Made by a program: the position numbers and the translations under genes. The notes beneath the pieces are model-generated. The model was not told the origin of the DNA. It did not search any database and worked only from the letters and a program-made list of their open reading frames with translations. DNA of 64,000 nt from Castellaniella sp049671645 (lineage in GTDB: Bacteria > Pseudomonadota > Gammaproteobacteria > Burkholderiales > Burkholderiaceae_B): positions 1 through 64,000 of the forward strand of contig NZ_JBATVG010000026.1 in NCBI RefSeq assembly GCF_049671645.1, read 5' to 3'. Below, piece after piece: positions 35,375 through 43,437 of this stretch; the first letter of the stretch is position 1, and each line of letters begins with the position of its first letter.

Positions 35375-37281
35375 TCCGCGCCACCGGCCTGACCCTGCGG
35401 CGCGGTGTCAAGGTCCTGCTGGAAGACGCCGAGTTCGTCGTGCATCCGGGCGAGCGCGTGGGCTTCGTCGGCAAGAACGGCGCCGGAAAATCATCGCTGT
35501 TCGCCCTGCTGCAGGGCCAGATCGACCCGGACGCCGGGTCGCTGGACATGCCCGCCGCCTGGCGGCTGGCCAGCGTCGAGCAGATCCTGCACGACACGGG
35601 CCGAGCCGCCCGCGAATTCGTCATCGACGGCGACCGCCACCTGCGCGACTTGCAGGCACAACGAGCCGCCCTGGGTCCCGACCAGGGCCAGCAGATCGCC
35701 GAACTGGAATCCGCGCTGGTCGAGGCCGAAGCCTGGAGCGCCCCGTCCCGCGCCGAGCAACTGCTGGCCGGCCTGGGCTTCGCCCCCGACGAATGGACAC
35801 GGCCGGTCGCCAGCTTTTCGGGCGGCTGGCAGATGCGCATCGCCCTGGCCCGCGCCCTGATGGCGCCCTCCGACCTGCTGCTGCTGGACGAGCCCACCAA
35901 CCACCTGGACCTGGACGCCATGCTGTGGCTGGAACGCTGGCTGGGCAGCTATCCGGGCACCGTCCTGCTGATTTCCCACGATACGGAATTCCTGGATGCG
36001 GTCGCCCGCACCATCCTGCATTTCGAACACGGCAAGCTGATCCGCTACAAGGGCGGTTACGAGGACTTCCTGGAACAGCGCGCCGAGCGCCTGCGCCAGA
36101 ACCAACTGGCCCGCCAGAAACAGGCGCGCGAAACTGCCCACTTGCAGTCCTTCATCGACCGTTTCAAAGCCAAAGCCAGCAAGGCCAAGCAGGCGCAAAG
36201 CCGGGTCAAGGCCCTGTCCCGCATGCAGACCCTGGCCCCCCTGGCCGTGGAATCCGGCATCGACATCCGCCTGCCCGACCCCGTCCAGACTCCGGACGTG
36301 CTGCTGCGCCTGGAAGACGCCACCCTGGGCTACCCCAGCCTGGCAGGCGGCGAACCGCGCACCATTCTGAAGGACGTCAGCCTGATGGTGCGCGGCGGCA
36401 GCCGCATCGGCATCCTGGGCGTGAACGGCGCGGGGAAAAGTACCCTGGTCAAGACCCTGGCCCAGGAACTGACCCCGCTAGCGGGCGAAGTCCAACCCGC
36501 CAAAGGCCTGGAAATCGGTTATTTCGCCCAGCAACAACTGGACGTGCTGGACCCTGAATCCAGCCCCCTGCAGCACTTCGCCCGCATCGCCCCCGATACC
36601 CGCGAACAGGAACTGCGCAACATGCTGGGCCGCTTCGGCTTTGGCGGCGACATGGTCACCCAGCCCGTCGCGCCCTTTTCCGGAGGCGAAAAAGCGCGCC
36701 TGGCCCTGGCCCTGATCGTCTGGCGCAAGCCCAACCTGCTGCTGCTGGACGAACCCAGCAACCACCTGGACGTAGACACCCGCGAAGCCCTGGCCCGCGC
36801 CCTGGCCGAATTCCCCGGCAGCGTGCTGCTGGTCTCGCACGACCGGCACCTGCTGCGCACCACCGTCGATACATTCTGGGTCGTGGCCGACGGCGGCATC
36901 CAGCCCTTCGACGGCGACCTGGAAGACTATCGCGACTGGCTGCAGCAGCGCCAGACCCAGCAGAACCAGGCCGCACGCGCAGCCGCCGCGCCCACGCCCG
37001 ATCGCAAGGCCCAGCGCCGCGAAGAAGCCCAGGCCCGCCAACAACTGGCCACCCTGCGCAAGCCGCTGGAAACCCGCCTGAAAAAAGTCGAGGATGCCAT
37101 GACCCGCGCCCAGACCCGGTTGGCGGAACTGGACGCCCTGATCGCCGATCCGGCTTTCTACACGGACGCGCACAAGGACGAGCGCCCCGCCCTGCTGGCC
37201 GAACACGGTGAACTCAGCAAGACCCTGCAGGCCGCCGAAGAGGAATGGCTGGACATCCAGACGGAAATCGAGGCGCTGTAA
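35371..37281 (+). CDS. yheS: ABC-F family ATPase (YheS type)
   Basis: This 636-residue soluble protein has two ABC ATPase domains and no membrane segments. Walker A motifs are GKNGAGKSS (first domain) and GVNGAGKST (second); signatures are SFSGGWQMR and PFSGGEKAR. The linker between the domains (about 230-305) is charged and helical, and a coiled-coil tail ends the protein. It matches E. coli YheS (637) throughout; ABC-F proteins act on the ribosome. The start is GTG 35371, overlapping the prmB stop (GTGA), so coupled translation is likely. Confidence 0.93.
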   Translation: MIRATGLTLRRGVKVLLEDAEFVVHPGERVGFVGKNGAGKSSLFALLQGQIDPDAGSLDMPAAWRLASVEQILHDTGRAAREFVIDGDRHLRDLQAQRAALGPDQGQQIAELESALVEAEAWSAPSRAEQLLAGLGFAPDEWTRPVASFSGGWQMRIALARALMAPSDLLLLDEPTNHLDLDAMLWLERWLGSYPGTVLLISHDTEFLDAVARTILHFEHGKLIRYKGGYEDFLEQRAERLRQNQLARQKQARETAHLQSFIDRFKAKASKAKQAQSRVKALSRMQTLAPLAVESGIDIRLPDPVQTPDVLLRLEDATLGYPSLAGGEPRTILKDVSLMVRGGSRIGILGVNGAGKSTLVKTLAQELTPLAGEVQPAKGLEIGYFAQQQLDVLDPESSPLQHFARIAPDTREQELRNMLGRFGFGGDMVTQPVAPFSGGEKARLALALIVWRKPNLLLLDEPSNHLDVDTREALARALAEFPGSVLLVSHDRHLLRTTVDTFWVVADGGIQPFDGDLEDYRDWLQQRQTQQNQAARAAAAPTPDRKAQRREEAQARQQLATLRKPLETRLKKVEDAMTRAQTRLAELDALIADPAFYTDAHKDERPALLAEHGELSKTLQAAEEEWLDIQTEIEAL

Positions 37282-37287
37282 ACACTC

Positions 37288-37326
37288 TGCCAGCTTCAAG
37301 GACATGACAGTCCGTGAAGCTGGCGC
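37288..37326 (+). terminator. Long hairpin after yheS
   Basis: TGCCAGCTTCA and TGAAGCTGGCGCA pair around an inner GGAC/GTCC stem, 6 bp after the yheS stop. There is no T-run, so it may act as an mRNA 3' stabiliser or a weak terminator. Confidence 0.55.
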
Positions 37327-37456
37327 AGCCATCAGCTCCCTCCCCGAGGCTTCCCGCGAAAGTACCCGCATCAAGCCGACACCCACGCCCCGCATAAACC
37401 CTCGACAACCAAACACCAGGCCCGCCGCATCACCTCGGCCCGGCATTGCCCCAATC

Positions 37457-37571
37457 CTCGTCAATCGCCATGACGAGGGGGCTGCGGGGGCTGTTGGAGC
37501 TTACTCGTCCACATCCGGCAAAGCCGCCAAATCGCGACCGGCCCCCGCAGCCCCCTCGCCACGGCGACGAG
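37457..37571. repeat. Large GC-rich inverted repeat
   Basis: CGAGGGGGCTGCGGGGGC (37474-37491) and its exact complement (37541-37558) form an 18-bp perfect stem around a 49-nt loop. Outer arms (CTCGTC..GCC.TG) extend the pairing to 37457-37571. It lies in the 433-bp gap between yheS and the AhpD-like gene, which has no convincing open frame. The rest of the gap is hairpin DNA (37288-37326) and an AT-rich stretch at about 37600-37675 that probably holds the promoter of the next operon. Confidence 0.7.
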
Positions 37572-37714
37572 CTCCCCCAGAAGAACCCAACGAAGCCCCC
37601 CCAAAAAAACCTCTATATTCCAAATCTGAATAATTTAATATTCTTATAGTCGTTCGCTATTAGAACCCGGCTCCATAGAATGAACAGGTCTAAACCTCGT
37701 TCACTTCAGTCACC

Positions 37715-38257
37715 ATGAGCCGTCTCCCCATCCAGTCCATCGAATCCGCCCCCACCGACGCCCAGGAACGCCTGCGCGCCGCGGAGAAAGCCAGCGGCTT
37801 CCTGCCCAACCTGCTGGGCGTCCTGGCCAACGCCCCCACCGCGCTGGAAACCTACCAGGTCGTCGGCGCCATCAACGGCCGCAACAGCCTGACACCCACC
37901 GAACGGGAAATCGTCCAGATCACCGCCGCCACCTACAACGGCTGCGGATTCTGCGTCGCCGGCCACACCAAGATCGCCGCCAAGAAACTGCAACTGCCCC
38001 AGGAGTTCATCGACGCCCTGCGCGGCACCCAGGCGCTGTCCGACCCCAAACTGAACGCCCTGGCCCAGTTCACCCTGCAAGTGCTGGAACATCGCGGCCA
38101 GGTCGACGACCAGGCCCTGGCCGACTTGCGGGCCGCCGGATACACCGACGCGCAAGCGCTGGACGTGGTGCTGGGCGTCAGCCTGGCCACCTTGTGCAAT
38201 TACGCCAACAACCTGGCCCGCACCCCCATCAATCCGGAACTTCAGGCCTACGCCTGA
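37715..38257 (+). CDS. Carboxymuconolactone decarboxylase/AhpD-like protein
   Basis: This 180-residue helical protein of the AhpD/CMD superfamily carries the redox motif in NGCGFCVAGHTK (Cys-x2-Cys-x3-His), which in AhpD gives thiol peroxidase activity. It begins the five-gene operon with an acyl-CoA-dehydrogenase-like protein and an ABC transporter. A true decarboxylase role is unlikely, because the CxxC pair is the hallmark of the peroxidase-type branch. Its partner and substrate are unknown. Confidence 0.85.
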   Translation: MSRLPIQSIESAPTDAQERLRAAEKASGFLPNLLGVLANAPTALETYQVVGAINGRNSLTPTEREIVQITAATYNGCGFCVAGHTKIAAKKLQLPQEFIDALRGTQALSDPKLNALAQFTLQVLEHRGQVDDQALADLRAAGYTDAQALDVVLGVSLATLCNYANNLARTPINPELQAYA

Positions 38258-38273
38258 GCCGCAGGAACACACC

Positions 38274-39377
38274 ATGACGCACGTCGCTCTGCCTGCCGAT
38301 GCGGACGGCAGGATCGATCAACTGATCCGCGATTCCCTGGCTCCCCGGGTCGAGGCCATCGACAAAGGCCTGTACCCCGGCGAGTTCATGCAGGCGCTGG
38401 GCCGCCTGGGCGGCTTTGGCGCCGCCCTGCCGGTCGAAGCCGGCGGCCTGGGCGGCGACCTGCCCGCCCAGATCGACATCATCGCGCAGGTCGCGCGCAC
38501 CTGCGGATCGACGTCCTTCCTGGTCTGGTGCCAGGCCACCTGCGCCTGGTACCTGCAGCACAGCCGCAATCCGGCCGTCAAGCAACGCTACCTGCAGGCC
38601 GTCGCCAGCGGCCGCCTGCTGGCCGGCACCGGCATGTCCAATGCCGTCAAGCATCTGGCCGGCATCGAGCGCATCAATCTGCGCGGCCATCGGGAAGGCG
38701 AAGGCTATCGGATCAGCGGAGCCCTGCCCTGGGTATCGAATCTGGGAGCCGACCACTTGCTGATCGTGGCCGCCGCCCTGGGCGACGGCGGCTACGTCAT
38801 GTTCGCCATCCCCCCCGGGGCCGAAGGCCTGACGCTGCGCGCCTGCCCGACGTTCTCGGGCATGGAAGGCAGCGGCACCTACAACGTGCGACTGAAGAAC
38901 GTCTACGTGCCGCCGGAAGACGTGTTGTCGGACGCCGAACATTTCGACGCCTACGTGCAGGGTTTCAAACCCGGCTTTCTGCTGATGCAGATCGGCATGG
39001 GCGCCGGCCTGGTCCAGGCCAGCCTGGACACGATCCACGCCACCAACCAGCGGCTGTCCCACGTGAACTGCTATCTGGACGACCAGGAAGACGATCTGCA
39101 GCCGGCGCTGCAAAAACTGCTGACCCAGACACATGACCTGGCCCGCCAGGGACAGGCCGCGCCGCTGCTCAGCGTCCTGCGCGCCCGCGCCCTGGGATCC
39201 GAGCTGAGCCTGCGGGCGACCCAGTCGGCCGCCCTGCATGCGGGGGCCGCCGGCTACCTGATGAGCAGTCCGGCCCAGCGCCGCCTGCGCGAAGCCCTGT
39301 TCGTGGCCATCGTCACGCCGGCTCTCAAACACCTGCGCAAGGAAATCCACGCGCTGGAACAACGCCAGGCGGCCTGA
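38274..39377 (+). CDS. Acyl-CoA-dehydrogenase-family flavoprotein
   Basis: This 367-residue protein has the acyl-CoA dehydrogenase fold: an N-terminal helical part (about 1-110), a middle beta domain with GYRISGALPWVSNLGAD, and a C-terminal helical bundle. Family members oxidise acyl-CoAs or act as flavin-dependent monooxygenases that desulfonate or hydroxylate (DszC/SfnB type). With a sulfonate/nitrate-type transporter in the same operon, the monooxygenase-like role is the more attractive inference, but no diagnostic residue settles it. It starts 16 bp after the AhpD-like gene. Confidence 0.8.
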   Translation: MTHVALPADADGRIDQLIRDSLAPRVEAIDKGLYPGEFMQALGRLGGFGAALPVEAGGLGGDLPAQIDIIAQVARTCGSTSFLVWCQATCAWYLQHSRNPAVKQRYLQAVASGRLLAGTGMSNAVKHLAGIERINLRGHREGEGYRISGALPWVSNLGADHLLIVAAALGDGGYVMFAIPPGAEGLTLRACPTFSGMEGSGTYNVRLKNVYVPPEDVLSDAEHFDAYVQGFKPGFLLMQIGMGAGLVQASLDTIHATNQRLSHVNCYLDDQEDDLQPALQKLLTQTHDLARQGQAAPLLSVLRARALGSELSLRATQSAALHAGAAGYLMSSPAQRRLREALFVAIVTPALKHLRKEIHALEQRQAA

Positions 39378-39380
39378 CGC

Positions 39381-40211
39381 ATGCTGAACGTCGACGCATC
39401 CCTGCCGCAATCCGGGACCAACGCTCCGCCCGCCTGCGTGCTCAGCATCCAGGACATCACCCTGGGCTACACGGCGGCGGGCCAGCGGTCGGCCTCCACC
39501 GTACTGGCCGATTTTTCCCTGGACCTGCAAGCCGGGGAAATCATCGCCCTGCTCGGCCCCAGCGGCGTAGGGAAGTCATCCCTGCTGCGGGTCCTGGCGG
39601 GCCTGCAGCCCTCCCTGGCGGGCGAAATCCGGCTGGGCGGCCAACGCCTGACCGGTCCGTCGCCCGCCTTGGGCATGGTCTTCCAGGATCCCAGCCTGTT
39701 GCCCTGGCTGACCCTGGAGGAAAACGTGGCCTTCGGCCTGGATTTCCGCCATCAACCCAAACTGGACGACACCACCCGCCAGCAGCGCGTCCAGCAAGCC
39801 ATCAGCGAAGTCGGGCTGCAATCCGCCCGATCCCGCTACCCCGACGAACTGTCGGGCGGCATGGCGCAGCGGGCTTCCCTGGCCCGCACACTGGCCCGCG
39901 CGCCCCGGATTCTGTTGCTGGACGAACCTTTCAGCGCCCTGGACGAGGTCACCCGCCACGAAATGCAATCGCTGCTGCTGCAGATCCGATCCCAGCATCA
40001 GGCGGCCGCCATCCTGGTGACGCACGACATCGACGAAGCCCTGCTGCTGGCCGATCGCATCCTGCTGATCGGCGGCCAGCCCGGGCGCCTGATCGGCCAG
40101 TGGTCCGTCGATCAGCCCCACCCCCGGGACGAAACGACGTCCGAGCTGACCGGCTTGCGCGTCCAGATTCTGCAAACCCTGCGTAGCGCCCGTTTACCGA
40201 GACCCCAATGA
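39381..40211 (+). CDS. ABC transporter ATPase (nitrate/sulfonate/taurine type)
   Basis: This 276-residue ATPase has Walker A GPSGVGKSSLLRVLAG (about 55-70), a Q-loop in VFQDPSLLPWLT, signature LSGGMAQRASLARTLA, Walker B ILLLDEPFSALD and the H-loop VTHDIDEAL. It resembles SsuB, TauB and NrtD. It begins 3 bp after the flavoprotein gene and its stop overlaps the binding-protein start (ATGA). Confidence 0.92.
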   Translation: MLNVDASLPQSGTNAPPACVLSIQDITLGYTAAGQRSASTVLADFSLDLQAGEIIALLGPSGVGKSSLLRVLAGLQPSLAGEIRLGGQRLTGPSPALGMVFQDPSLLPWLTLEENVAFGLDFRHQPKLDDTTRQQRVQQAISEVGLQSARSRYPDELSGGMAQRASLARTLARAPRILLLDEPFSALDEVTRHEMQSLLLQIRSQHQAAAILVTHDIDEALLLADRILLIGGQPGRLIGQWSVDQPHPRDETTSELTGLRVQILQTLRSARLPRPQ

Positions 40212-41434
40212 CACGATTCAAACTGCTTGATGCCTGCTGCGGCGATGCCGACAACACCTTGGCGCGCCGCCGCCAGTTCCTGAAGCTGTCCGCACTGTTC
40301 ACCGCGGCGGGCGCCCTGCCCTTGCTGCAGGCCGGCCGCCTGGCCCATGCCGCCGAACCCGACGCGCCCGTGCGCATCGGCTATCTGCCGATCACCGATG
40401 CCACGCCCCTGTTGGTCGCCCACCACAACGGCCTCTTCGAAAAACAAGGGCTCAAGGTCGAACAGCCCCGGCGCTTTCGCAGCTGGTCGCAGATCGTCGA
40501 GGCCTTCCTGAGCGGCCAGGTCAATGTGGTCCACCTGCTGATGCCCATGACTATCTGGTCGCGCTACGGCAGCCAGTCGCCCGCCAAGGTCGTGGCCTGG
40601 AACCATACCGAAGGCTCCTGCCTCACCGTCCTGCCCAGCGTGAACACGCTGGAAGACCTGGGCGGCACCACGGTAGCCATTCCCTTCTGGTATTCAGTGC
40701 ACAACATCGTGCTGCAAGCCATTCTGCGTCAGGCCGGACTGGAGTTCATCAACGAAGGCGAGCCGACGAAAAAACAGGTGAAACTGGTCGTCATGTCGCC
40801 CGGCGACATGCTGCCCGCCTTGGGCAGCAAGCGGATTTCCGGCTACATCGTCGCTGAACCCTTCAATGCCAAGGCCGAAGAACTGGGGGTGGGCAAGGTC
40901 TGGCGCTTCACCGGCGACGTCTGGCGCAACCACGCCTGCTGCGTGGTCACCATGCACGACCGCGACCTGCAGGAACGCCCCGAATGGTCGCAGAAAGTGG
41001 TCAACGGCATCGTCCAGGCCCAGGCCTGGGTGCGCGGCCATCGCGAAGACACGGTCAAGATCCTGGCCCGGAACAACCCGGCCGCCTACACGCCGCATGA
41101 TGCCTCCACTTTGGCGCGGGTGCTGCTGCCTTCGGCCGAGCGCGATGCCGCCTACGAAAAGAGCGGCGCCATCCGTCACGCCGACTGGAACGAGTTGCGC
41201 ATCGATTTCCGCCCCTATCCCTATCCCAGCTACACGGAAAAGCTGGTGACGCTGCTGAAAGACACCTACGTCCTGGGCGAGAACGCCTTCCTGAGGGAGC
41301 TGGACCCCGCCCACGTGGCCCGCGATCTGGTGGATGACCGCTACGTGCGCAAGGCCATCGAAGCGCAGGGCGGCCTGTCGGCCTTCGGCATCGAAGGCGG
41401 CTACACCCGCACGGAAACCTTCGAGGTCAGCTGA
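40208..41434 (+). CDS. ABC substrate-binding protein with Tat signal (SsuA/NrtA-like)
   Basis: This 408-residue binding protein has a twin-arginine signal: RRRQFLKLSALFTAAGALPL near residues 20-40, with likely cleavage after AHA (about 49). The mature part, RIGYLPITDATPLLVAHHNGLFEKQGL, is typical of NMT1/NrtA/SsuA-like periplasmic proteins that bind sulfonates, nitrate or aromatic anions. Tat export implies folding, perhaps with a cofactor, before secretion. It overlaps both the ATPase gene (4 bp) and the permease gene (1 bp). Confidence 0.9.
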   Translation: MTRFKLLDACCGDADNTLARRRQFLKLSALFTAAGALPLLQAGRLAHAAEPDAPVRIGYLPITDATPLLVAHHNGLFEKQGLKVEQPRRFRSWSQIVEAFLSGQVNVVHLLMPMTIWSRYGSQSPAKVVAWNHTEGSCLTVLPSVNTLEDLGGTTVAIPFWYSVHNIVLQAILRQAGLEFINEGEPTKKQVKLVVMSPGDMLPALGSKRISGYIVAEPFNAKAEELGVGKVWRFTGDVWRNHACCVVTMHDRDLQERPEWSQKVVNGIVQAQAWVRGHREDTVKILARNNPAAYTPHDASTLARVLLPSAERDAAYEKSGAIRHADWNELRIDFRPYPYPSYTEKLVTLLKDTYVLGENAFLRELDPAHVARDLVDDRYVRKAIEAQGGLSAFGIEGGYTRTETFEVS

Positions 41435-42210
41435 TGAGCACCCGGTCCTCCGCCCCTTCGTCCCGCCAGCGCCTGCTGCTCAGCCTGGGCGGCCTGTTGG
41501 CGCTCTTGCTGCTGTGGGCCGCCGGCATCGGCCTGCTGGGCCAGGACCTGGCCATGGCGCGCCTGTTCGCCCCGGGCCAGGCCTTGCCCAGCCTGGCGCA
41601 CCTGATTGCGGACAACCAGTTGACCGTGCACACCCTGGTCAGTCTGCGGCGCGTGGCGGTGGGCCTGTTCTGGGCGCTGGTGTTCGGCATCCCCCTGGGG
41701 TTGGCCATCGGCCTGTCCCGGCGGCTGGAATCCGCGACCAGCGGGGCATTCCAGTTCCTGCGCATGATCTCGCCGCTGTCCTGGATGCCGATCGCCGTGA
41801 TGCTGTTCGGCGTGGGCGACGCGCCGATCTATTTTCTGCTGAGCTTCGCCGCCGTCTGGCCCATCATCCTGAACACCAGCGCAGGCGTGCGCCAACTGGA
41901 TGCCCGCTGGCTGATGCTGGCCCGCAGCCTGAGCGCCACCCGCGCCGAGATCCTGTGGAAGATCGTGATCCCCGGATCGCTGGGCCATATGCTGACCGGC
42001 CTGCGCCTGGCCATCGGCATCGTCTGGATCATCCTGGTGCCCTGCGAAATGCTGGGGGTCAGTTCCGGCCTGGGCTATTTCATCCTGGATACCCGCGACC
42101 GGCTGGCGTATTCGGAACTGATGGCCGTCATCATCCTGATCGGCGCCCTTGGATTCACCCTGGACGCCACCGCCCAGCGCCTGCATCGGCGCTGGGGGCG
42201 CGGGCGGTGA
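41434..42210 (+). CDS. ABC transporter permease (SsuC/TauC type)
   Basis: This 258-residue inner-membrane permease has about six helices and the BPD_transp_1 EAA-like loop (LARSLSATRAEILWKIVIPGSLGHMLTGLRLAIG, around 165-200) that contacts the ATPase. It starts at ATG 41434, overlapping the binding-protein stop by one base. It completes the transporter and ends the operon. Confidence 0.92.
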   Translation: MSTRSSAPSSRQRLLLSLGGLLALLLLWAAGIGLLGQDLAMARLFAPGQALPSLAHLIADNQLTVHTLVSLRRVAVGLFWALVFGIPLGLAIGLSRRLESATSGAFQFLRMISPLSWMPIAVMLFGVGDAPIYFLLSFAAVWPIILNTSAGVRQLDARWLMLARSLSATRAEILWKIVIPGSLGHMLTGLRLAIGIVWIILVPCEMLGVSSGLGYFILDTRDRLAYSELMAVIILIGALGFTLDATAQRLHRRWGRGR

Positions 42211-42252
42211 ACCATCACGAACGGCAAGGGGCTTGAGGACCCTGCAGCAGGG

Positions 42253-42711
42253 TCACTCCTTCCGAAAGACCAATAGGTTTGCCGTCAGTTCCTGCAACAC
42301 CTCATTTTCCTGATTGGACGTTTGGCTATAAACCTTCACCATGCCCCGGTCGGGCCGGGATCGAGAGGGACGGATCTCTCTGATTGTGCTTTTCACCCTT
42401 AGGATATCGCCCGGGCGCGTGGGGCGCGGCCACGCGATCTCTCCGCCCGCACCGATAATGCCCTTCGCGAAAGGCATGCTTTGCACCAGCAGCTTCATCG
42501 TGATCGACATCGTGTGCCAGCCGCTGGCGGCAAGCCCCTGAAAGAAAGTGTCCTTCGCCGCCTCGGCATCCAAATGGAAGAGCTGGGGGTCAAACTGGGA
42601 TGCATAGGCGATGATCTGTTCAGCATCCAGACGATGCTGTTCACTAAGGAACTCCTGCCCAACCTTCAGGTCCTCCAGGTAGAGTTTTCCCTGCAAGCTA
42701 TTGTCTTCCAT
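42253..42711 (-). CDS. MaoC-like hot-dog dehydratase
   Basis: This 152-residue protein has the MaoC/R-hydratase fold: YLEDLKVGQEF at the start, then AYASQFDPQLFHLDAEAAK with the catalytic Asp-x4-His (FDPQLFH), and GDILRVKSTIREIRPSRSRPDRG. R-specific enoyl-CoA hydration is the family activity. It is visibly less GC-rich than its neighbours, like the next two genes. It is convergent with the ABC permease and shares its strand with the HxlR gene. Confidence 0.87.
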   Translation of the reverse strand: MEDNSLQGKLYLEDLKVGQEFLSEQHRLDAEQIIAYASQFDPQLFHLDAEAAKDTFFQGLAASGWHTMSITMKLLVQSMPFAKGIIGAGGEIAWPRPTRPGDILRVKSTIREIRPSRSRPDRGMVKVYSQTSNQENEVLQELTANLLVFRKE

Positions 42712-42827
42712 ACCGTTCCTTGCTTAGGTCAAGTTCCGTGTTCTCCACGGAACTAGTCCACAGACCGCAAGCAGCATCCACGCCGCCCTGAAATCGTCAT
42801 ACCGGCTTGCCTCGCCTTCCAAGACGC

Positions 42828-43334
42828 TCATGCTAGCCCCGAGGAACCAAGGCGGCGGTCAGTGGCATAGCGTTCCCGCGTGCTTTGGCTGGCCAATGGC
42901 CCGGCCACCCACCGATAAGCGGGACTCGCCAGGGGTATGCCCGTGCGGGCGTCGACCATGACGGGCACGGCTTCGATGCCGGTCTCGTCATGAATGACGG
43001 TCACGCTTTTGCCTTCGGGCGCAAAATGCCGATTGCCGAAACTCAGCAAGGCCAGCAGCACGTCCGCGAAATCCCGGGCACGGTCAGTCGGCTTGTACTC
43101 GTAACGGATGGGACGAGTGGTGTAGGCACATTTTTCCAGCATCCCTGCCTCGACCAGCGCATTCAGACGGCGGCTCAGCATGTTCGGCGCGATCCCGAGA
43201 TTTTCTTCCAACTCGTAAAAGCGCGTGAAGCCGAAGAGCGTCTCACGCAAAATCAGCATGCTCCACCATTCACCGACGCGCTCAAGGCTGCGCGCGATCG
43301 GGCACTGCATGCCCTCGTAGCTGGTTTTCTGCAT
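42828..43334 (-). CDS. HxlR-family transcriptional regulator
   Basis: This 168-residue winged-helix regulator starts CPIARSLERVGEWWSMLILRETLFG, the HxlR signature, followed by FYELEENLGIAPNMLSRRLNALVEAGMLEK. The N-terminal cysteine (Cys11) is the residue used for redox or electrophile sensing in members such as YodB and HypR. The C-terminal third is an extension beyond the usual ~110 residues. It is divergent from proA, with repeated operator-like sequences in the gap. Confidence 0.9.
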   Translation of the reverse strand: MQKTSYEGMQCPIARSLERVGEWWSMLILRETLFGFTRFYELEENLGIAPNMLSRRLNALVEAGMLEKCAYTTRPIRYEYKPTDRARDFADVLLALLSFGNRHFAPEGKSVTVIHDETGIEAVPVMVDARTGIPLASPAYRWVAGPLASQSTRERYATDRRLGSSGLA

Positions 43335-43344
43335 GAAGGACGCC

Positions 43345-43400
43345 TCTTGCGAAAGAAGTTCAATAATGCAAGAATATCCCAGCGACTTTCATAATGCAAG
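43345..43400. promoter_or_regulatory. Repeated operator-like motif between the HxlR gene and proA
   Basis: ATAATGCAAG occurs twice as direct repeats (43363-43372 and 43391-43400, 28 bp apart). TCTTGC (43345-43350) and GCAAGA (43368-43373) are inverted around the first copy. The position in the divergent gap fits HxlR binding. Confidence 0.4.
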
Positions 43401-43437
43401 TTACTATGCGAACCGTATCCAAAGAGGAAATCACATC

